Below, one piece after another: positions 8,544 to 18,484 of a DNA stretch of 64,000 nt (positions within the stretch are counted from its first letter, which is position 1; each line of letters opens with the position of its first letter). Under the pieces are notes generated by a model. The model was not told where the DNA came from and did not search any database. It saw nothing but the letters and a program-made list of their open reading frames with translations. The stretch is from the NCBI GenBank assembly GCA_002868945.1, contig PKTX01000047.1:1-64000 (forward strand), in the 5' to 3' direction. The translations under genes and the position numbers were made by a program. Source of the stretch: Desulfobulbaceae bacterium. Its GTDB lineage: Bacteria > Desulfobacterota > Desulfobulbia > Desulfobulbales > SURF-16.

Positions 8544-10091
8544 ATGACGCGTTTTTTCAACAGCTTCAGTCTGCGCACAAAACTCCTTGGTCTGGTTGCC
8601 TTTACCTCCTTTGCCCTGATCTGCGCCACCCTCATCGCCCTGTTTATCATCCATCGTGTCCAGATCGGCGGCACCCTCTACGGCGGCATTGAGCTTAAGG
8701 CCAACTATATTGACGCCATTGCCCGCACCCGTCTCAACCTCAATCTTCTCAACAGTATCGTCAAATCGCAGATCATTGACTATGATCCGGACACCTTGAG
8801 CGGCCTGCATACCACCAGCGGCAAATTCGACGAGGCCATTGAGGAAATGCGGGTCTTTGTCCAGGGGGACGACAGCAAGACGCTCTCCTGCAGCAGTTGC
8901 CATGATATCAACCGCGCCCCCTCTGTTGCCGCATCATATACCGATCTGGCCGAAACCTGGCCCCGCATGCAGGCCATTATCACCGACCAGATTCTTCCTG
9001 CCCTGGAGCAGAATGACATGGAGGAGGCCCTCGTCCTTTTTGACGACGAATTCTTTGAATATTACTACGACCTGATGGTCAGCACCAAGGATGCGGTGGA
9101 CGAACTGCGGGCCGGCTCCGAGAGCCTGAAGGAATCGGCCATCTCAGACGTGAATCGCTTCAGCCTCTTTTATACGGTGGGGGGGGCGCTCACCATTCTT
9201 ATTGTCATGACCGGCTCCTTTTTCTTCATCCGGATCATTGTCCGGGTAATCAACTCCATTGTTGAGGACCTGGAGGAGAGCGCCGGCCGTATCTCCGATG
9301 AAGCCGGTGTTACGGCCCGCTCCTCGCAGACCGTGGCGGAAATGGCCTCGGAGATGGCCGCCTCCCTGGAGGAGACCAGCGCCTCCCTGGAAGAAATAAC
9401 GGCCATGACCCAACAGAATGACGCCAATTCATCCCAGGCGGACACAGCCACCGAACAGACGGACCGCATCAGTAGCCAGGCCAGCAAGAGCATGCAGATC
9501 ATGCAGGACGAGATGGAAAATATCAAGAATGATTCCAATGCCCTGGCCGCCTTTATCGGTGAAATAGAGGCCATTGCCTTTCAGACCAACCTGCTGGCCT
9601 TAAATGCCGCGGTTGAGGCGGCCCGGGCCGGTGAGGCCGGTGCCGGTTTTGCCGTGGTTGCCGAAGAGGTCCGCAACCTGGCCCAGCGCACCTCCGAATC
9701 GGCCAAGAACTCCAGCGCCTTGGTCACCAAGGCCCTGGCCAATGTTGACAGGGGCCTGCAGCAGGCCCGCCAGGTTGTCGAGGAATCCCTGCAGGTCACC
9801 GAAGGCTCCCACCGGGTCAGTGAGTTGATCAAGGAAATTTCCTCGGCCTCCCATGAGCAGTCGGATGGCATCAGCCAGATCAACAAGGCCATGATGGGCA
9901 TGGATCAAGGCACCCAGCAGCTTTCGGCCAACTCCGAAGAGCTGGCCGCCTCCTCCGAGGCCATGAAGGGGCAAACCCTGGTGCTCCGTGACAATATCAT
10001 CTCCCTGACCGAACTGCTTGAGGGCAGCACGCAGAAGCAAGAGACGCCGGAGACCAACGAGCAATCCCCTGACCTCCGGCGCCTCACCTAG
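8544..10091 (+). CDS. Methyl-accepting chemotaxis protein with a CXXCH heme motif in its sensor domain
   Basis: This chemoreceptor has 515 residues. TM1 spans about 12-36, a periplasmic domain about 38-198, TM2 about 200-225, followed by a short linker and a cytoplasmic signalling region with the canonical hairpin tip ([20 protein letters not shown]). The sensor domain contains CSSCH at residues 116-120, a single c-type heme attachment site, so it may sense redox state or a gas. DcrA of Desulfovibrio and heme PAS receptors of Geobacter are precedents for heme chemoreceptors. No C-terminal CheR-docking pentapeptide is seen. The ribosome site GAGG lies about seven bases before the ATG. Confidence 0.93.
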   Translation: MTRFFNSFSLRTKLLGLVAFTSFALICATLIALFIIHRVQIGGTLYGGIELKANYIDAIARTRLNLNLLNSIVKSQIIDYDPDTLSGLHTTSGKFDEAIEEMRVFVQGDDSKTLSCSSCHDINRAPSVAASYTDLAETWPRMQAIITDQILPALEQNDMEEALVLFDDEFFEYYYDLMVSTKDAVDELRAGSESLKESAISDVNRFSLFYTVGGALTILIVMTGSFFFIRIIVRVINSIVEDLEESAGRISDEAGVTARSSQTVAEMASEMAASLEETSASLEEITAMTQQNDANSSQADTATEQTDRISSQASKSMQIMQDEMENIKNDSNALAAFIGEIEAIAFQTNLLALNAAVEAARAGEAGAGFAVVAEEVRNLAQRTSESAKNSSALVTKALANVDRGLQQARQVVEESLQVTEGSHRVSELIKEISSASHEQSDGISQINKAMMGMDQGTQQLSANSEELAASSEAMKGQTLVLRDNIISLTELLEGSTQKQETPETNEQSPDLRRLT

Positions 10092-10170
10092 GGGGCGTCT
10101 ACTGCCCGTTCCTTGAGCTGCCGCCAGCCAAAGAGCACTTGGCAAACATCAACGGGCCTTGATACCCCAG

Positions 10171-12039
10171 CTACAAAAGCCCTTCTTTTTTCAGATAGAC
10201 CTGCAAGACAGAGATAGCGGCCGGTGTCACCCCGGAAATGCGTGAGGCCTGGCCCAGGGAACGGGGCGTGATGGTGTTGAGCTTTTCAACCACCTCATTG
10301 GAAAGACCGGCAATGCCGCCATAATCGAGGCCTGGGGGCAACTCAATCTCTTCGAGTTTCTTGGAGCGGGCCACCTGTTCCATCTGCCGCTTGATATAGC
10401 CCTCATATTTGACTTCCAACTCCACCTCCACCTTCACCGCCTCGGCAATAGCAAGCGCCGTGCCGCTCAACACGGCCAAATCATCAAGGCCTATCTCAGG
10501 CCTCCGCAGCAGGTCGGCCAGACTGGCTGTCTGTCTGGGCTCCACCAGGCCCTTTTTTCGGAAGCGCTCCTGCACCTCTCTGCTTGGCCTGATCCGTGTC
10601 GTGTTAAGCAGGTCCACCGCCGCGCCAATAGCTTTTTTCTTGATTGTGAAACGCTGATAGGTGTCGTCATCCACCAGGCCGATGCGGTGGCCGATATCAG
10701 TAAGCCGCAGGTCGGCATTATCCTCCCGCAGTAAAAGACGATATTCGGCCCGCGAGGTAAAGAGGCGGTACGGTTCCTTGGTGCCCAGGGTGATAAGATC
10801 ATCAATGAGCACACCGATATAGGCCTGGGAGCGCCCGAGGATCAGGGGCTCTTCTTCCCGACAGTACCGCACGGCATTGATACCGGCCATGAGGCCCTGG
10901 GCCGCCGCCTCTTCATAGCCGGAGGTGCCGTTGATCTGTCCGGCCAAAAAGAGGCCGCGGATCAGCTTGGTCTCCAGGCTGGAGGTGAGTTGGGTGGGCT
11001 CCACATAATCATACTCAATGGCATAACCGGGCCGGATGATATTGACCTGTTCCAGGCCCTTGATGGAGCGCAGCATGGCAAGCTGGACATCCACCGGCAG
11101 ACTGGTGGGCAGACCGTTTGGATAGATCTCCACCGTATCAAGGCCTTCGGGCTCCAGAAAGATCTGGTGGCGCAGCTTGTCCGGGAAGCGCATGACCTTG
11201 TCTTCCACGGATGGGCAATAACGGGCGCCAATCCCCTCGATAACCCCTGTATACATGGGTGAACGGTCCGTGCCGGCCCGGATGATCTCATGGGTTGTCT
11301 CGTTGGTATAGGTGATATGGCAGGGCCGCTGTTCCAGCACCGGACCGCCGCGACTGGCAAAGGAAAAGAGGTTGGCCGGCTCATCGCTGTACTGCGCTTC
11401 AAGATCGGAAAAATCAATGGTGGTGGCGTCGAGACGCGGCGTGGTGCCGGTCTTCATGCGGCCCATCTTGAAACCCAACTCCCGCAGATGGCTGGGAAGA
11501 GAGTTTGACGGGGCATCCCCCAGACGGCCGGCCGGAAAATTCTTCAGACCGATATGAATGAGGCCGTGCAAAAAGGTACCGGTGGCAACAATCACCGTCT
11601 GACAGCGAATCTCCTCCTCCAGGGAGGTAATCACCCCGACAATGCGCCCCTGCCGCACCACAAGACGATCCACCACGGCCTGGCGGATATGGAGATTCTC
11701 CTGATTCTCCAGCACCGATTTCATGCGCAGACGGTAGAGGAGGCGGTCGGCCTGGGCCCGGGAGGACCAGACGGCCGGGCCTTTGCTGGTGTTGAGACGC
11801 CGGAACTGGATGGCGGTGGCATCGATATTCTTGGCCATTTCACCGCCCAGGGCGTCGATCTCCTTGACCAGATGGCCTTTGGCAAGACCGCCGATGGCCG
11901 GATTGCAGCTCATGGCACCGATGCCGTCGACATTCATTACCAGGCAGGCGGTGCGGCAGCCCAGACGGGCCGCGGCCAGGGCCGCCTCACAGCCGGCATG
12001 GCCGGCCCCCACCACCACCACATCATATTTATTTTCCAT
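10171..12039 (-). CDS. mnmG: tRNA uridine-5-carboxymethylaminomethyl modification enzyme MnmG (GidA)
   Basis: This FAD enzyme works with MnmE to modify wobble uridine of several tRNAs. The N-terminus has the Rossmann motif VVVVGAGHAGCEAALAAARLG, followed by MSCNPAIGGLAKGHLVKEID and the GidA signature region near GTNGTSGYEEAAAQG-like residues (INGTSGYEEAAAQGLMAG). At about 622 residues it has the usual length. I start at the ATG of MENKYDVV; longer in-frame starts add a non-conserved leader. It is the last gene of the trkA-trkH-mnmG run, but a hairpin separates it from trkH. Confidence 0.95.
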   Translation of the reverse strand: MENKYDVVVVGAGHAGCEAALAAARLGCRTACLVMNVDGIGAMSCNPAIGGLAKGHLVKEIDALGGEMAKNIDATAIQFRRLNTSKGPAVWSSRAQADRLLYRLRMKSVLENQENLHIRQAVVDRLVVRQGRIVGVITSLEEEIRCQTVIVATGTFLHGLIHIGLKNFPAGRLGDAPSNSLPSHLRELGFKMGRMKTGTTPRLDATTIDFSDLEAQYSDEPANLFSFASRGGPVLEQRPCHITYTNETTHEIIRAGTDRSPMYTGVIEGIGARYCPSVEDKVMRFPDKLRHQIFLEPEGLDTVEIYPNGLPTSLPVDVQLAMLRSIKGLEQVNIIRPGYAIEYDYVEPTQLTSSLETKLIRGLFLAGQINGTSGYEEAAAQGLMAGINAVRYCREEEPLILGRSQAYIGVLIDDLITLGTKEPYRLFTSRAEYRLLLREDNADLRLTDIGHRIGLVDDDTYQRFTIKKKAIGAAVDLLNTTRIRPSREVQERFRKKGLVEPRQTASLADLLRRPEIGLDDLAVLSGTALAIAEAVKVEVELEVKYEGYIKRQMEQVARSKKLEEIELPPGLDYGGIAGLSNEVVEKLNTITPRSLGQASRISGVTPAAISVLQVYLKKEGLL

Positions 12040-12059
12040 ATTCTTCATCAGCGCACCGC

Positions 12060-12130
12060 AATACAACCAGAAAGGCAAAGGCACAGAAGGACAAAGATTG
12101 CCAACCCTCTGTGTCTTGGTGCCTTGTATT
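12060..12130. repeat. REP-like imperfect palindrome between trkH and mnmG
   Basis: AATACAA at the left and TTGTATT at the right bound an imperfect hairpin whose arms carry GGCACAGA and TCTTGGTGCC-type sequence (GGCAAAGGCACAGA against CTGTGTCTTGGTGCC). Similar palindromes with the CTTTGTGCCTTTGTG theme are common interspersed repeats in many bacteria. It could also attenuate transcription from trkH into mnmG. Confidence 0.55.
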
Positions 12131-12143
12131 TAACAAAAAATTC

Positions 12144-13652
12144 TTATTTGTGACTTCTCTCTTCTGAATTCCTGCCGAGCTCCCAGCGCCAGGTGGGGCG
12201 GCGGGCCATCTTCCAGAAATCAGGGGTAAAGAGCACGGCCACGGTATAAAGTTCCAGACGACCGGCCAACATGCAGAAGCTTAAAACCACCTTGGCGGCC
12301 TGGGGCAGATCGGCAAAATTGGCGGTCGGTCCTACGCCGGCCAGGCCCGGGCCGATATTGTTGAGGGTGGCGATCACCGAGGTCATGCCGGTGACAATAT
12401 CCACCCCCATACCGGTGACCAGCAGGCTGGCCGCCAGAAAAACAGCGACATAAAGGGCAAAAAAACCGAGGATGGCGATCATCACCTCCTTGGGCACCTT
12501 CTGATGGCCAAGTTTGATGGCCCCCACGGAACGCGGGTGCACCAAGGAACGCAGCTGCAAACGGGCGTACTTGAAAAAGAGCAGAAAACGCACCACCTTG
12601 ATGCCGCCGCCGGTGGAGCCGGCACAGCCACCGACAAACATCAGCGCCACCAGGATCACCCTGGTCACCGAGGGCCACTGATCAAAATCCGCCGTTCCGA
12701 AACCGGTGGTGGTGACGATGGCCACCACCTGAAAGAGGCTATCGCGCAGATTATCGGCGTCAACGGTATAGACCTTGTGTGCCATGTTGACCAGGAAAAT
12801 AATAAGAAAGGCCATGGAGATAATGGTGATATAGAAGCGGAACTCTTCATTATCCAGATAGGGCCGCAGGCTGCGCTGGCTGAAGGCCCGATAATGAAGG
12901 GAAAAGTTGACGCCGGCCAGCAGCATGAAGAGGATGATCACATATTCGATATATCCGGACTGCCAATGGCCGGCACTGGCGGTGTGGGTGGAAAAACCAC
13001 CGGTGGCCAGGGTGGCGAAGGCGTGGCAGGTGGCATCAAAAAAATTCATGCCGCCCAGCATCATCAACAGGAGCTGGACCAGGGTAAAGGCGACATAAAC
13101 CACCCAGAGAATGCGGGCCGTATCCTGGATGCGCGGGGCAAGGCGATCCTTGGTGGGACCAGGCATCTCGGCCTGAAAGAGCTGCATGCCGCCCACGCCG
13201 AGCAGCGGCAGGATGGCCAGTGACAGGACAATGATCCCCATGCCGCCCAGCCAATGGGTGGTGGCCCGCCAGAAGAGGAGACTCTCGGGGAGGAGCTCGA
13301 TTTCGCGCAAAATGGTGGAGCCGGTGGTGGTGAAGCCGGACATGGACTCAAAAAAGGCGTCGACAAAACTGGGCATGGCGCCCGACAGGACATAGGGCAG
13401 TGAACCCAGCAGGGCCAGGCCGAGCCAGCTCAAGACCACCACGGCAAAGCCGTCGCGATAGCCCAGCTCCTCCTCCGGCGCAAAAAGGGCCAGCAGGCTG
13501 CCGCCCATTATCGCCCCCAACACGGAGCAGAGCAGAAACATCTTCACCATGCCGTCCTGAAAGTAGAGACTGAAGGGGATAGGCGTCAACAGAAAGAGTG
13601 ACAGCAGGACAAGAAGCTTGCCGATAATGTTAAGGACACCGCCGGTACGCAT
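12144..13652 (-). CDS. trkH: Trk-type potassium uptake protein TrkH
   Basis: This integral membrane channel subunit of 502 residues is predicted to have around ten transmembrane helices. The four potassium-selectivity loops are recognisable, including SGFTTTGSTIL, TLATGGFSTH, IVTTTGFGTADFD and TLNNIGPG. It forms a potassium uptake system with TrkA, whose gene lies 100 bases upstream on the same strand. Uptake would support turgor and pH control. Confidence 0.95.
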   Translation of the reverse strand: MRTGGVLNIIGKLLVLLSLFLLTPIPFSLYFQDGMVKMFLLCSVLGAIMGGSLLALFAPEEELGYRDGFAVVVLSWLGLALLGSLPYVLSGAMPSFVDAFFESMSGFTTTGSTILREIELLPESLLFWRATTHWLGGMGIIVLSLAILPLLGVGGMQLFQAEMPGPTKDRLAPRIQDTARILWVVYVAFTLVQLLLMMLGGMNFFDATCHAFATLATGGFSTHTASAGHWQSGYIEYVIILFMLLAGVNFSLHYRAFSQRSLRPYLDNEEFRFYITIISMAFLIIFLVNMAHKVYTVDADNLRDSLFQVVAIVTTTGFGTADFDQWPSVTRVILVALMFVGGCAGSTGGGIKVVRFLLFFKYARLQLRSLVHPRSVGAIKLGHQKVPKEVMIAILGFFALYVAVFLAASLLVTGMGVDIVTGMTSVIATLNNIGPGLAGVGPTANFADLPQAAKVVLSFCMLAGRLELYTVAVLFTPDFWKMARRPTWRWELGRNSEERSHK

Positions 13653-13752
13653 GTTTTTTTAATTTCTCAAAGCCGTAGGAAATAATCACGCCGTGCCGGG
13701 CGCCGCAAAGCCTGGCAGCCTTGTGGTTGCCGGCAGCCGCCGTGACCGACAA

Positions 13753-15102
13753 TCAGGCAAAGTAGGCCTCCACCTCAGCCATGGCTGTTTTGGCAAAAAA
13801 GATAACCAGGGTGTCACCCAGCTTTAACTTGGTCTGACCGGAGGGAATGATCACCTTTTTCTTGCGGACAATGGCCCCCAACACCGCGTCTCGCGGAAAA
13901 TTGAGTCCCATGAGGGCGATGCCGGTGAGATCCTCCCGATCTTCGGTGACCAGAATCTCCACCACCTCGGCATCCGCCCCCAACAGGGTGGCCACCGACA
14001 GGATCTTGCCGCCGCCCCGTACATAACTGAGAATCATATCCGCCGCCACCAGACGCGGCGACAGGCCCACATCAATACCGAGCTTGCCGAGCATGGGGAT
14101 AAAATCGGGCTTGGTGATTTTGGTAATACACTTTTGGGCGCCATGATGCTTGGCCAGGAGGCTGGAGAGGATATTGGTGGTATCGCTGTTGGTCACGGAA
14201 ATGACCAGACCGGCCTGATCTATGCCCTCTTCCAGCAGGTCGTGGGCATCCAGACCATCAAAGTTGAGGACCACGGTCTTGTCGAGCTGGCCGGTGAGCC
14301 GATCACAGATCACCGGATCTTCCTCAACCAGACGGACATTGATCTTTTTCTTTTCCAGGACCTTGGCCACGGTATAGCCGATCAGGCCGCCGCCGATGAT
14401 AAAGACATCCTTGGGCATATGACTGGTGAACTGAAAGACCGACTCCACGCTCATGATATCCTTTTTGCGGGCCACCAGGTAGATCTTGTCACCGGCCTCA
14501 ATAACATCGTCACCACGTGGAATAATCGTGCGTTGGTCACGAATAATAGCGGCAATAACAAAGTTATTCTGTGGTTGCATGGCCTGGATCTGTTGCAGGC
14601 TCTTGCCCACCGTGGGGTTGCCCTTATAGACCTCGTAGCCGAGCAGCTCCACCTGCCCTCCGGCAAACTCCGCCACATCAAAGGCATCCGACAGGGCGGA
14701 AAGACGCAGGATCTCCTCTGCCATGGCCAGGTCGGGACTGATCAACAAATCAATATCCAACGACTCTTCAGGCCCCTGCCCCGACTGGCTGTAAAAATCC
14801 TCATTGCGCACCCGGGCAATACGGCTCTGTACATCATACTGCTTGGAAAGAATACAGGCGATGAGGTTGACCTCATCGGAATCAGTCACCGCAATGAAGA
14901 GATCGGTATGATCAATGCCGCCCTCCTCCAGGACACGCATGGAGGCGCCGCTGCCATGTACGGGCAGTATGTTGAGGTCACGCTCCAGGCGACGCAGCTT
15001 GGCCTCGTTCTCATCAACCAGGACAACCTCCTGGCCCTCCACCGATAATTTTTCACAGAGATGGCGACCAACCTCGCCAGCCCCGACTATCATGATTCGC
15101 AT
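13753..15102 (-). CDS. trkA: Trk system potassium uptake regulator TrkA
   Basis: This cytoplasmic regulator of 449 residues has two tandem RCK units. Each starts with a nucleotide-binding Rossmann motif (MRIMIVGAGEVGRHL at residue 1, VFIIGGGLIGYTVAK near 235) and is followed by a TrkA-C domain. It gates TrkH in response to NAD(H) or ATP/ADP. The start lies four bases after the stop of the upstream methyltransferase gene, so the three genes are probably cotranscribed. Confidence 0.95.
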   Translation of the reverse strand: MRIMIVGAGEVGRHLCEKLSVEGQEVVLVDENEAKLRRLERDLNILPVHGSGASMRVLEEGGIDHTDLFIAVTDSDEVNLIACILSKQYDVQSRIARVRNEDFYSQSGQGPEESLDIDLLISPDLAMAEEILRLSALSDAFDVAEFAGGQVELLGYEVYKGNPTVGKSLQQIQAMQPQNNFVIAAIIRDQRTIIPRGDDVIEAGDKIYLVARKKDIMSVESVFQFTSHMPKDVFIIGGGLIGYTVAKVLEKKKINVRLVEEDPVICDRLTGQLDKTVVLNFDGLDAHDLLEEGIDQAGLVISVTNSDTTNILSSLLAKHHGAQKCITKITKPDFIPMLGKLGIDVGLSPRLVAADMILSYVRGGGKILSVATLLGADAEVVEILVTEDREDLTGIALMGLNFPRDAVLGAIVRKKKVIIPSGQTKLKLGDTLVIFFAKTAMAEVEAYFA

Positions 15103-15106
15103 GGTC

Positions 15107-15922
15107 TTACTCGTGTACGTTCCACCGGATCACCGCCCACTTCACCGGCTTTGACCTGGTCAGGGTAACGGTCCCGTCACTATTGGAGGAGAGCCGCTCA
15201 TCAACATAGGCGGCCAGTTTCTGTTGTTCGGCATCACTGAGGTCATCCACCATCCAGCCACAGCCGTCCATGGCCTCCTGCCTGTCAGCATAGCGGCGCT
15301 GCTGGTCAAACTCAAGATAATCAAGCCGCGGTGTAACACCCATCTGGAAGAGGATATTCATTGTAAAGACAAAGTCTGGCCCCGGCTCAAAGGGGCGGCC
15401 CAGGGCGGCAAAAAGCTCCGGGTCAAAGGGCCCGGGCCCCACCCGGTCGACAATGACAATCTCCTGCCTGGCCCAGGCCACCATCTTCTCCAGGGCCCCG
15501 CGCAGATCCTCCACAGCCAGGGAACGGGCAGCCAGCACCAGGTCGTGGCGCCCCACCCCCAGCTCCTGCCAATCATCGGTCCAGGAGCCGTGAATGGTGG
15601 TGATCGTCTCCAGGTTGGCAACGGCCGCCCGGCTGCTGAGCTGGGCCAGCATCTGCTCGGAGAAATCCATGGCCGTGACCGTCAGTCCCAGCCGGGCCAG
15701 AGGAATGGCCATGGTGCCCGGTCCGCACCCCACATCCAGCACCGAGGTGCCGGCCGGCGGAGCGATCATGGCCAGCAGGAGGTCACTGAAATCAGAACCC
15801 GCGGTGCGCTTGGCAAAGGAGTTGGCCCGTTTGTCCCAATCCTTTTTCTTCTTGCGGCGCCAGCTCTTCTGACGGCGTTCCTCCTGCCAGAGCCGGTTCC
15901 AGTCGATATCAGCGTATTTCAT
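15107..15922 (-). CDS. Class I SAM-dependent methyltransferase
   Basis: This protein of about 271 residues has the SAM motif SVLDVGCGPGTMAIPLARLG and the acidic MDFSEQML. A basic N-terminal stretch (RRQKSWRRKKKKDWDKRA) and a tail ending in YADxQEAMDGCGW-like sequence resemble methyltransferases often found beside metal or cofactor genes in anaerobes; the substrate is unknown. I start at the ATG of MKYADIDW because TAAGG precedes it at good spacing; upstream in-frame codons encode a non-conserved leader. It heads the probable trkA-trkH operon. Confidence 0.85.
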   Translation of the reverse strand: MKYADIDWNRLWQEERRQKSWRRKKKKDWDKRANSFAKRTAGSDFSDLLLAMIAPPAGTSVLDVGCGPGTMAIPLARLGLTVTAMDFSEQMLAQLSSRAAVANLETITTIHGSWTDDWQELGVGRHDLVLAARSLAVEDLRGALEKMVAWARQEIVIVDRVGPGPFDPELFAALGRPFEPGPDFVFTMNILFQMGVTPRLDYLEFDQQRRYADRQEAMDGCGWMVDDLSDAEQQKLAAYVDERLSSNSDGTVTLTRSKPVKWAVIRWNVHE

Positions 15923-15962
15923 AGGCCTTACTAAAACTAAGGGGCAATATAAATCTATCACC

Positions 15963-16103
15963 CAGACTGAGTGAAAAACATAGCGAACGAAGCGGAGGCA
16001 AGGAAGAATGAGGTGCAAAAACGCAGCGTACAAACAGTACGTGAGCATTTTAAACCGAATTCTGACGCAGTATCAGCGAGTGCAGTAGTTTTTCACCAGC
16101 CTG
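15963..16103 (-). repeat. Family A-like element, divergent short copy
   Basis: The termini CAGACTGAGTGAAAAAC and GTTTTTCACCAGCCTG are imperfect inverted repeats related to, but distinct from, the family A end. The interior shares GTAGCGAACGAAG-type and GAGCATTTTAAACCGAAT-type blocks and the AGTGCAGTAGTTTTTCA end with family A, but lacks the M1 core. It lies directly against the stop codon of the zinc ribbon gene. Confidence 0.6.
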
Positions 16104-16418
16104 TCAGTCGCGGATCTTTGCTTTCAAATCCGGCATGGTCTCCGGTTTGCGGCTGTCCCAGATCTTGCTCTCCTTACCGGTGGCCGTGACATTCTCATAG
16201 ACGCCGTCATCCCGGCGCACCAGTTTGGTAAAGCCCATGTTTTTCAAATCGGCATTGGTCTTGGGGGTAGCGATATTGACCCGCGACACCAGGCGCCGCA
16301 CCTTGCCGCCGCAATGGGGGCAGGTGGTGAGTTTATCGCTTGCCATGGGCTGCAGCCACTCGAAACAGCGGCCGATATCACAGCCCTCACCAAGATGTTC
16401 GTAATCGTAGACCGGCAT
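16104..16418 (-). CDS. FmdB-like zinc ribbon protein
   Basis: This small protein of 104 residues begins MPVYDYEHLGEGCDIG and contains a CPHCGG half of a zinc ribbon, the layout of the FmdB/regulatory zinc-ribbon family. The role is unknown in most bacteria. The stop codon directly abuts the right end of the neighbouring repeat element. An upstream ATG in frame adds seven residues but is less consistent with the family start. Confidence 0.75.
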   Translation of the reverse strand: MPVYDYEHLGEGCDIGRCFEWLQPMASDKLTTCPHCGGKVRRLVSRVNIATPKTNADLKNMGFTKLVRRDDGVYENVTATGKESKIWDSRKPETMPDLKAKIRD

Positions 16419-16470
16419 TTTTTTACTCAGCAATAACAAGGATCTTTGACGCTAAAGAAGAGGCTCTCTC

Positions 16471-17163
16471 TTATTTTTTGGTGAGGCGATTGATCAGGAT
16501 AGTAATCTTTTCACCATCTTCGTTCTGCATGGCGGTCTTGCTCACCGCGATTTTAAAATCCTTCTGGGCCAGATCAAGAAATTCAGGAACGGAGCGCCGC
16601 CGCATGTCATGGGCCAGATAAATCTCGCCGTCATCCAGCAGGTAGTTTTTAAAGATATCAAGGAGGGGCTCGAAAAATTCATCCCGAAAGAGGATCTCCG
16701 CGCCGATGATCCGGTCAAAACGGGGCATTTCCGGCGGCTTGAGCCAGTCAATCATCCGAAAATCAATGGTGTCAAACCCGTTTACCGCGGCACTGACCCG
16801 CTGAAAATCAAGGATATGAGGTTCATAGTCGCTCAAAGTCACCTCATAGCCGCGGGCCGCAGCCACCAGGCCGGGCGCCGCCATACCGGCCCCCAGTTCC
16901 AGGAGTCTCTGCCTGCCCTGGGCCGGCATGGAGGCCATGACGTGGGCCAGCACCATGGAAGCCTCCCACAGTTTGACCCAAAAGGGAAACTCCGAGACAT
17001 CCTCAAAGGGATCCTTACCCCCCAAAAGATGCTCCAGGTCCGTGACCTGCAGTATATCAAGCTGCAGATCCTGAATCTTCAGCGGGCTGAAGCCCACCTT
17101 AAATTGCTTGCGAATGCGCCGCAGCACCTTCTGTGTCTTTTCCGATAGTTTGTTGTCTTCCAC
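16471..17163 (-). CDS. Class I methyltransferase of the Methyltransf_16 (METTL) type
   Basis: This protein of 230 residues has WVKLWEASMVLAHVM, LLELGAGMAAPGLVAAARG and VTLSDYEPHILDFQRVSAAVNG, the pattern of METTL-type protein or small-molecule methyltransferases. The AHDMRRRSVPEFLDLA block near residue 185 is typical of the group. The substrate is unknown. It sits 52 bases upstream of the zinc ribbon gene and could share its transcript. Confidence 0.8.
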   Translation of the reverse strand: MEDNKLSEKTQKVLRRIRKQFKVGFSPLKIQDLQLDILQVTDLEHLLGGKDPFEDVSEFPFWVKLWEASMVLAHVMASMPAQGRQRLLELGAGMAAPGLVAAARGYEVTLSDYEPHILDFQRVSAAVNGFDTIDFRMIDWLKPPEMPRFDRIIGAEILFRDEFFEPLLDIFKNYLLDDGEIYLAHDMRRRSVPEFLDLAQKDFKIAVSKTAMQNEDGEKITILINRLTKK

Positions 17164-17244
17164 AAAGAAACCTCAAATATTTTGCAACAGCTCATCACCC
17201 GGCCAGAAGCCAGGTATATGCTTCACTCTTCAGCCTTCAAAAAA

Positions 17245-18057
17245 TCAATAGCCCAGGGCCAGGGCCGATAATACCAGAGCCGACAGAAAAAATCGATAAT
17301 AGGCAAAAACAGCCAGCGAATGGCTCTGGACAAAACGCATGAGCAGGGCAATAAAGGCATAGCCGGAAACAGCCGAGGCCATAAAACCCGCCCCGTAAAA
17401 GAGATACTGGCCGCTGTCGAGTCCCGGACCGCTCAAGAGTTTCATGACCTTGTAACTGCCGGCCCCGAAGATAACCGGAGTGGAGAGCAAGAACGAGAAC
17501 CGTGCCGCCGCCACCCGATTGAGGCCCAGGAAGAGACCGGCCGTAATGGTGGCGCCGCTGCGCGAAACCCCGGGAATCAGGGCCAGGGCCTGGGCGCAGC
17601 CGATAATCATGATATCCCGGAAGCCCAGGCTGGAGAAGCTGCGCTGCCGCCTGCCTTTCTTGTCGGCCCACCAGAGCACCAGACCGGCAGCGCTCAGGGT
17701 AAAGGCCACAAGGAGCGGCGAGCGGATCACTGTTTCGACATAATCGCCCAACAACAGACCAACCAGCACGGCCGGCAGCGTGGCATAGCATATATAAAAG
17801 GCCATGCGCCGTTCCCGCGGTCCCCGCTCCGCTCCGTAGCTGCCGAAGAAGGCGAGCACCAGAGCGGCCAGATCACGGCGAAAATAGGCGAGGACAGCCA
17901 CCAGGGTGGCCAGATGCAGAACAACGTCAAAGGTGAGACTGGCCTGCTCCACTCCGAAAAAATGGGCGGCCAGCAACAGATGGCCGGAGCTGGAAACGGG
18001 CAGAAACTCCGTGGCCCCTTGCACCAGACCGAGAAATATGGCGTACAGAATATCCAT
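17245..18057 (-). CDS. uppP: Undecaprenyl-diphosphate phosphatase UppP (BacA)
   Basis: This membrane enzyme of 270 residues recycles the undecaprenyl carrier lipid for peptidoglycan synthesis. The two catalytic motifs are intact: GATEFLPVSSSGHL near the N-terminus and PGVSRSGATI near residue 165. About eight transmembrane helices are predicted. A family D element lies about 20 bases upstream of the start, probably in the promoter region. Confidence 0.95.
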   Translation of the reverse strand: MDILYAIFLGLVQGATEFLPVSSSGHLLLAAHFFGVEQASLTFDVVLHLATLVAVLAYFRRDLAALVLAFFGSYGAERGPRERRMAFYICYATLPAVLVGLLLGDYVETVIRSPLLVAFTLSAAGLVLWWADKKGRRQRSFSSLGFRDIMIIGCAQALALIPGVSRSGATITAGLFLGLNRVAAARFSFLLSTPVIFGAGSYKVMKLLSGPGLDSGQYLFYGAGFMASAVSGYAFIALLMRFVQSHSLAVFAYYRFFLSALVLSALALGY

Positions 18058-18077
18058 GTGCTTATTATCTACTCTAA

Positions 18078-18294
18078 TCCAACCTTCTAAGTTGAAATAA
18101 CTATTTGATATTAAATGAGTTAAAATCCCGTTTCAAACTTATAGTTCCACGACAATTCAGGAGTCGGAAATCAGTAGAAAAGCTTAAAAAGCAGCCCTTC
18201 TGACTTCTGAATTCCGGCATGTTGGAAACAGGCCTCCTCATTTCACTATTAATCTACACAATATCAACAAGATATTAGAACTGTAGAAAGTTGA
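18078..18294 (+). mobile_element. Family D MITE-like element, copy 2
   Basis: The ends read TCCAACCTTCTAAGTTGA and TGTAGAAAGTTGA. The interior follows copy 1 block by block: AATGAGTTAAAA, AATTCAGGAGTC, AAGCTTAAAAA, TTTCACTATTAATCTACA and the palindrome AATATC-AACAA-GATATT. It lies between the uppP start and the terminators of the YeeE-type transporter gene. Confidence 0.75.
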
Positions 18295-18321
18295 GCTTAC
18301 CATGCGGCGCAGCAGGCGGAA

Positions 18322-18349
18322 AAAAGGCAGGACGACATCGCCCTGCCTT
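18322..18349 (-). terminator. Possible second intrinsic terminator for the YeeE-type gene
   Basis: On the minus strand AAGGCAGG and CCTGCCTT form an 8-bp stem with a ten-base loop, followed by a run of T. It lies about 135 bases beyond the first terminator, so it would act as a backup. Confidence 0.5.
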
Positions 18350-18484
18350 GATTTTGTCGACATCGTTTTTTTATCAGACGACTGCGCCCCTCCCCTGATA
18401 CCACACCGCCCCGCGGACACAAAGTTTTCTTTGCGCTTTTGCGGCCTCTCTTGCCCTGCCGAAACTCTGCATGCTGCCTTCAAC

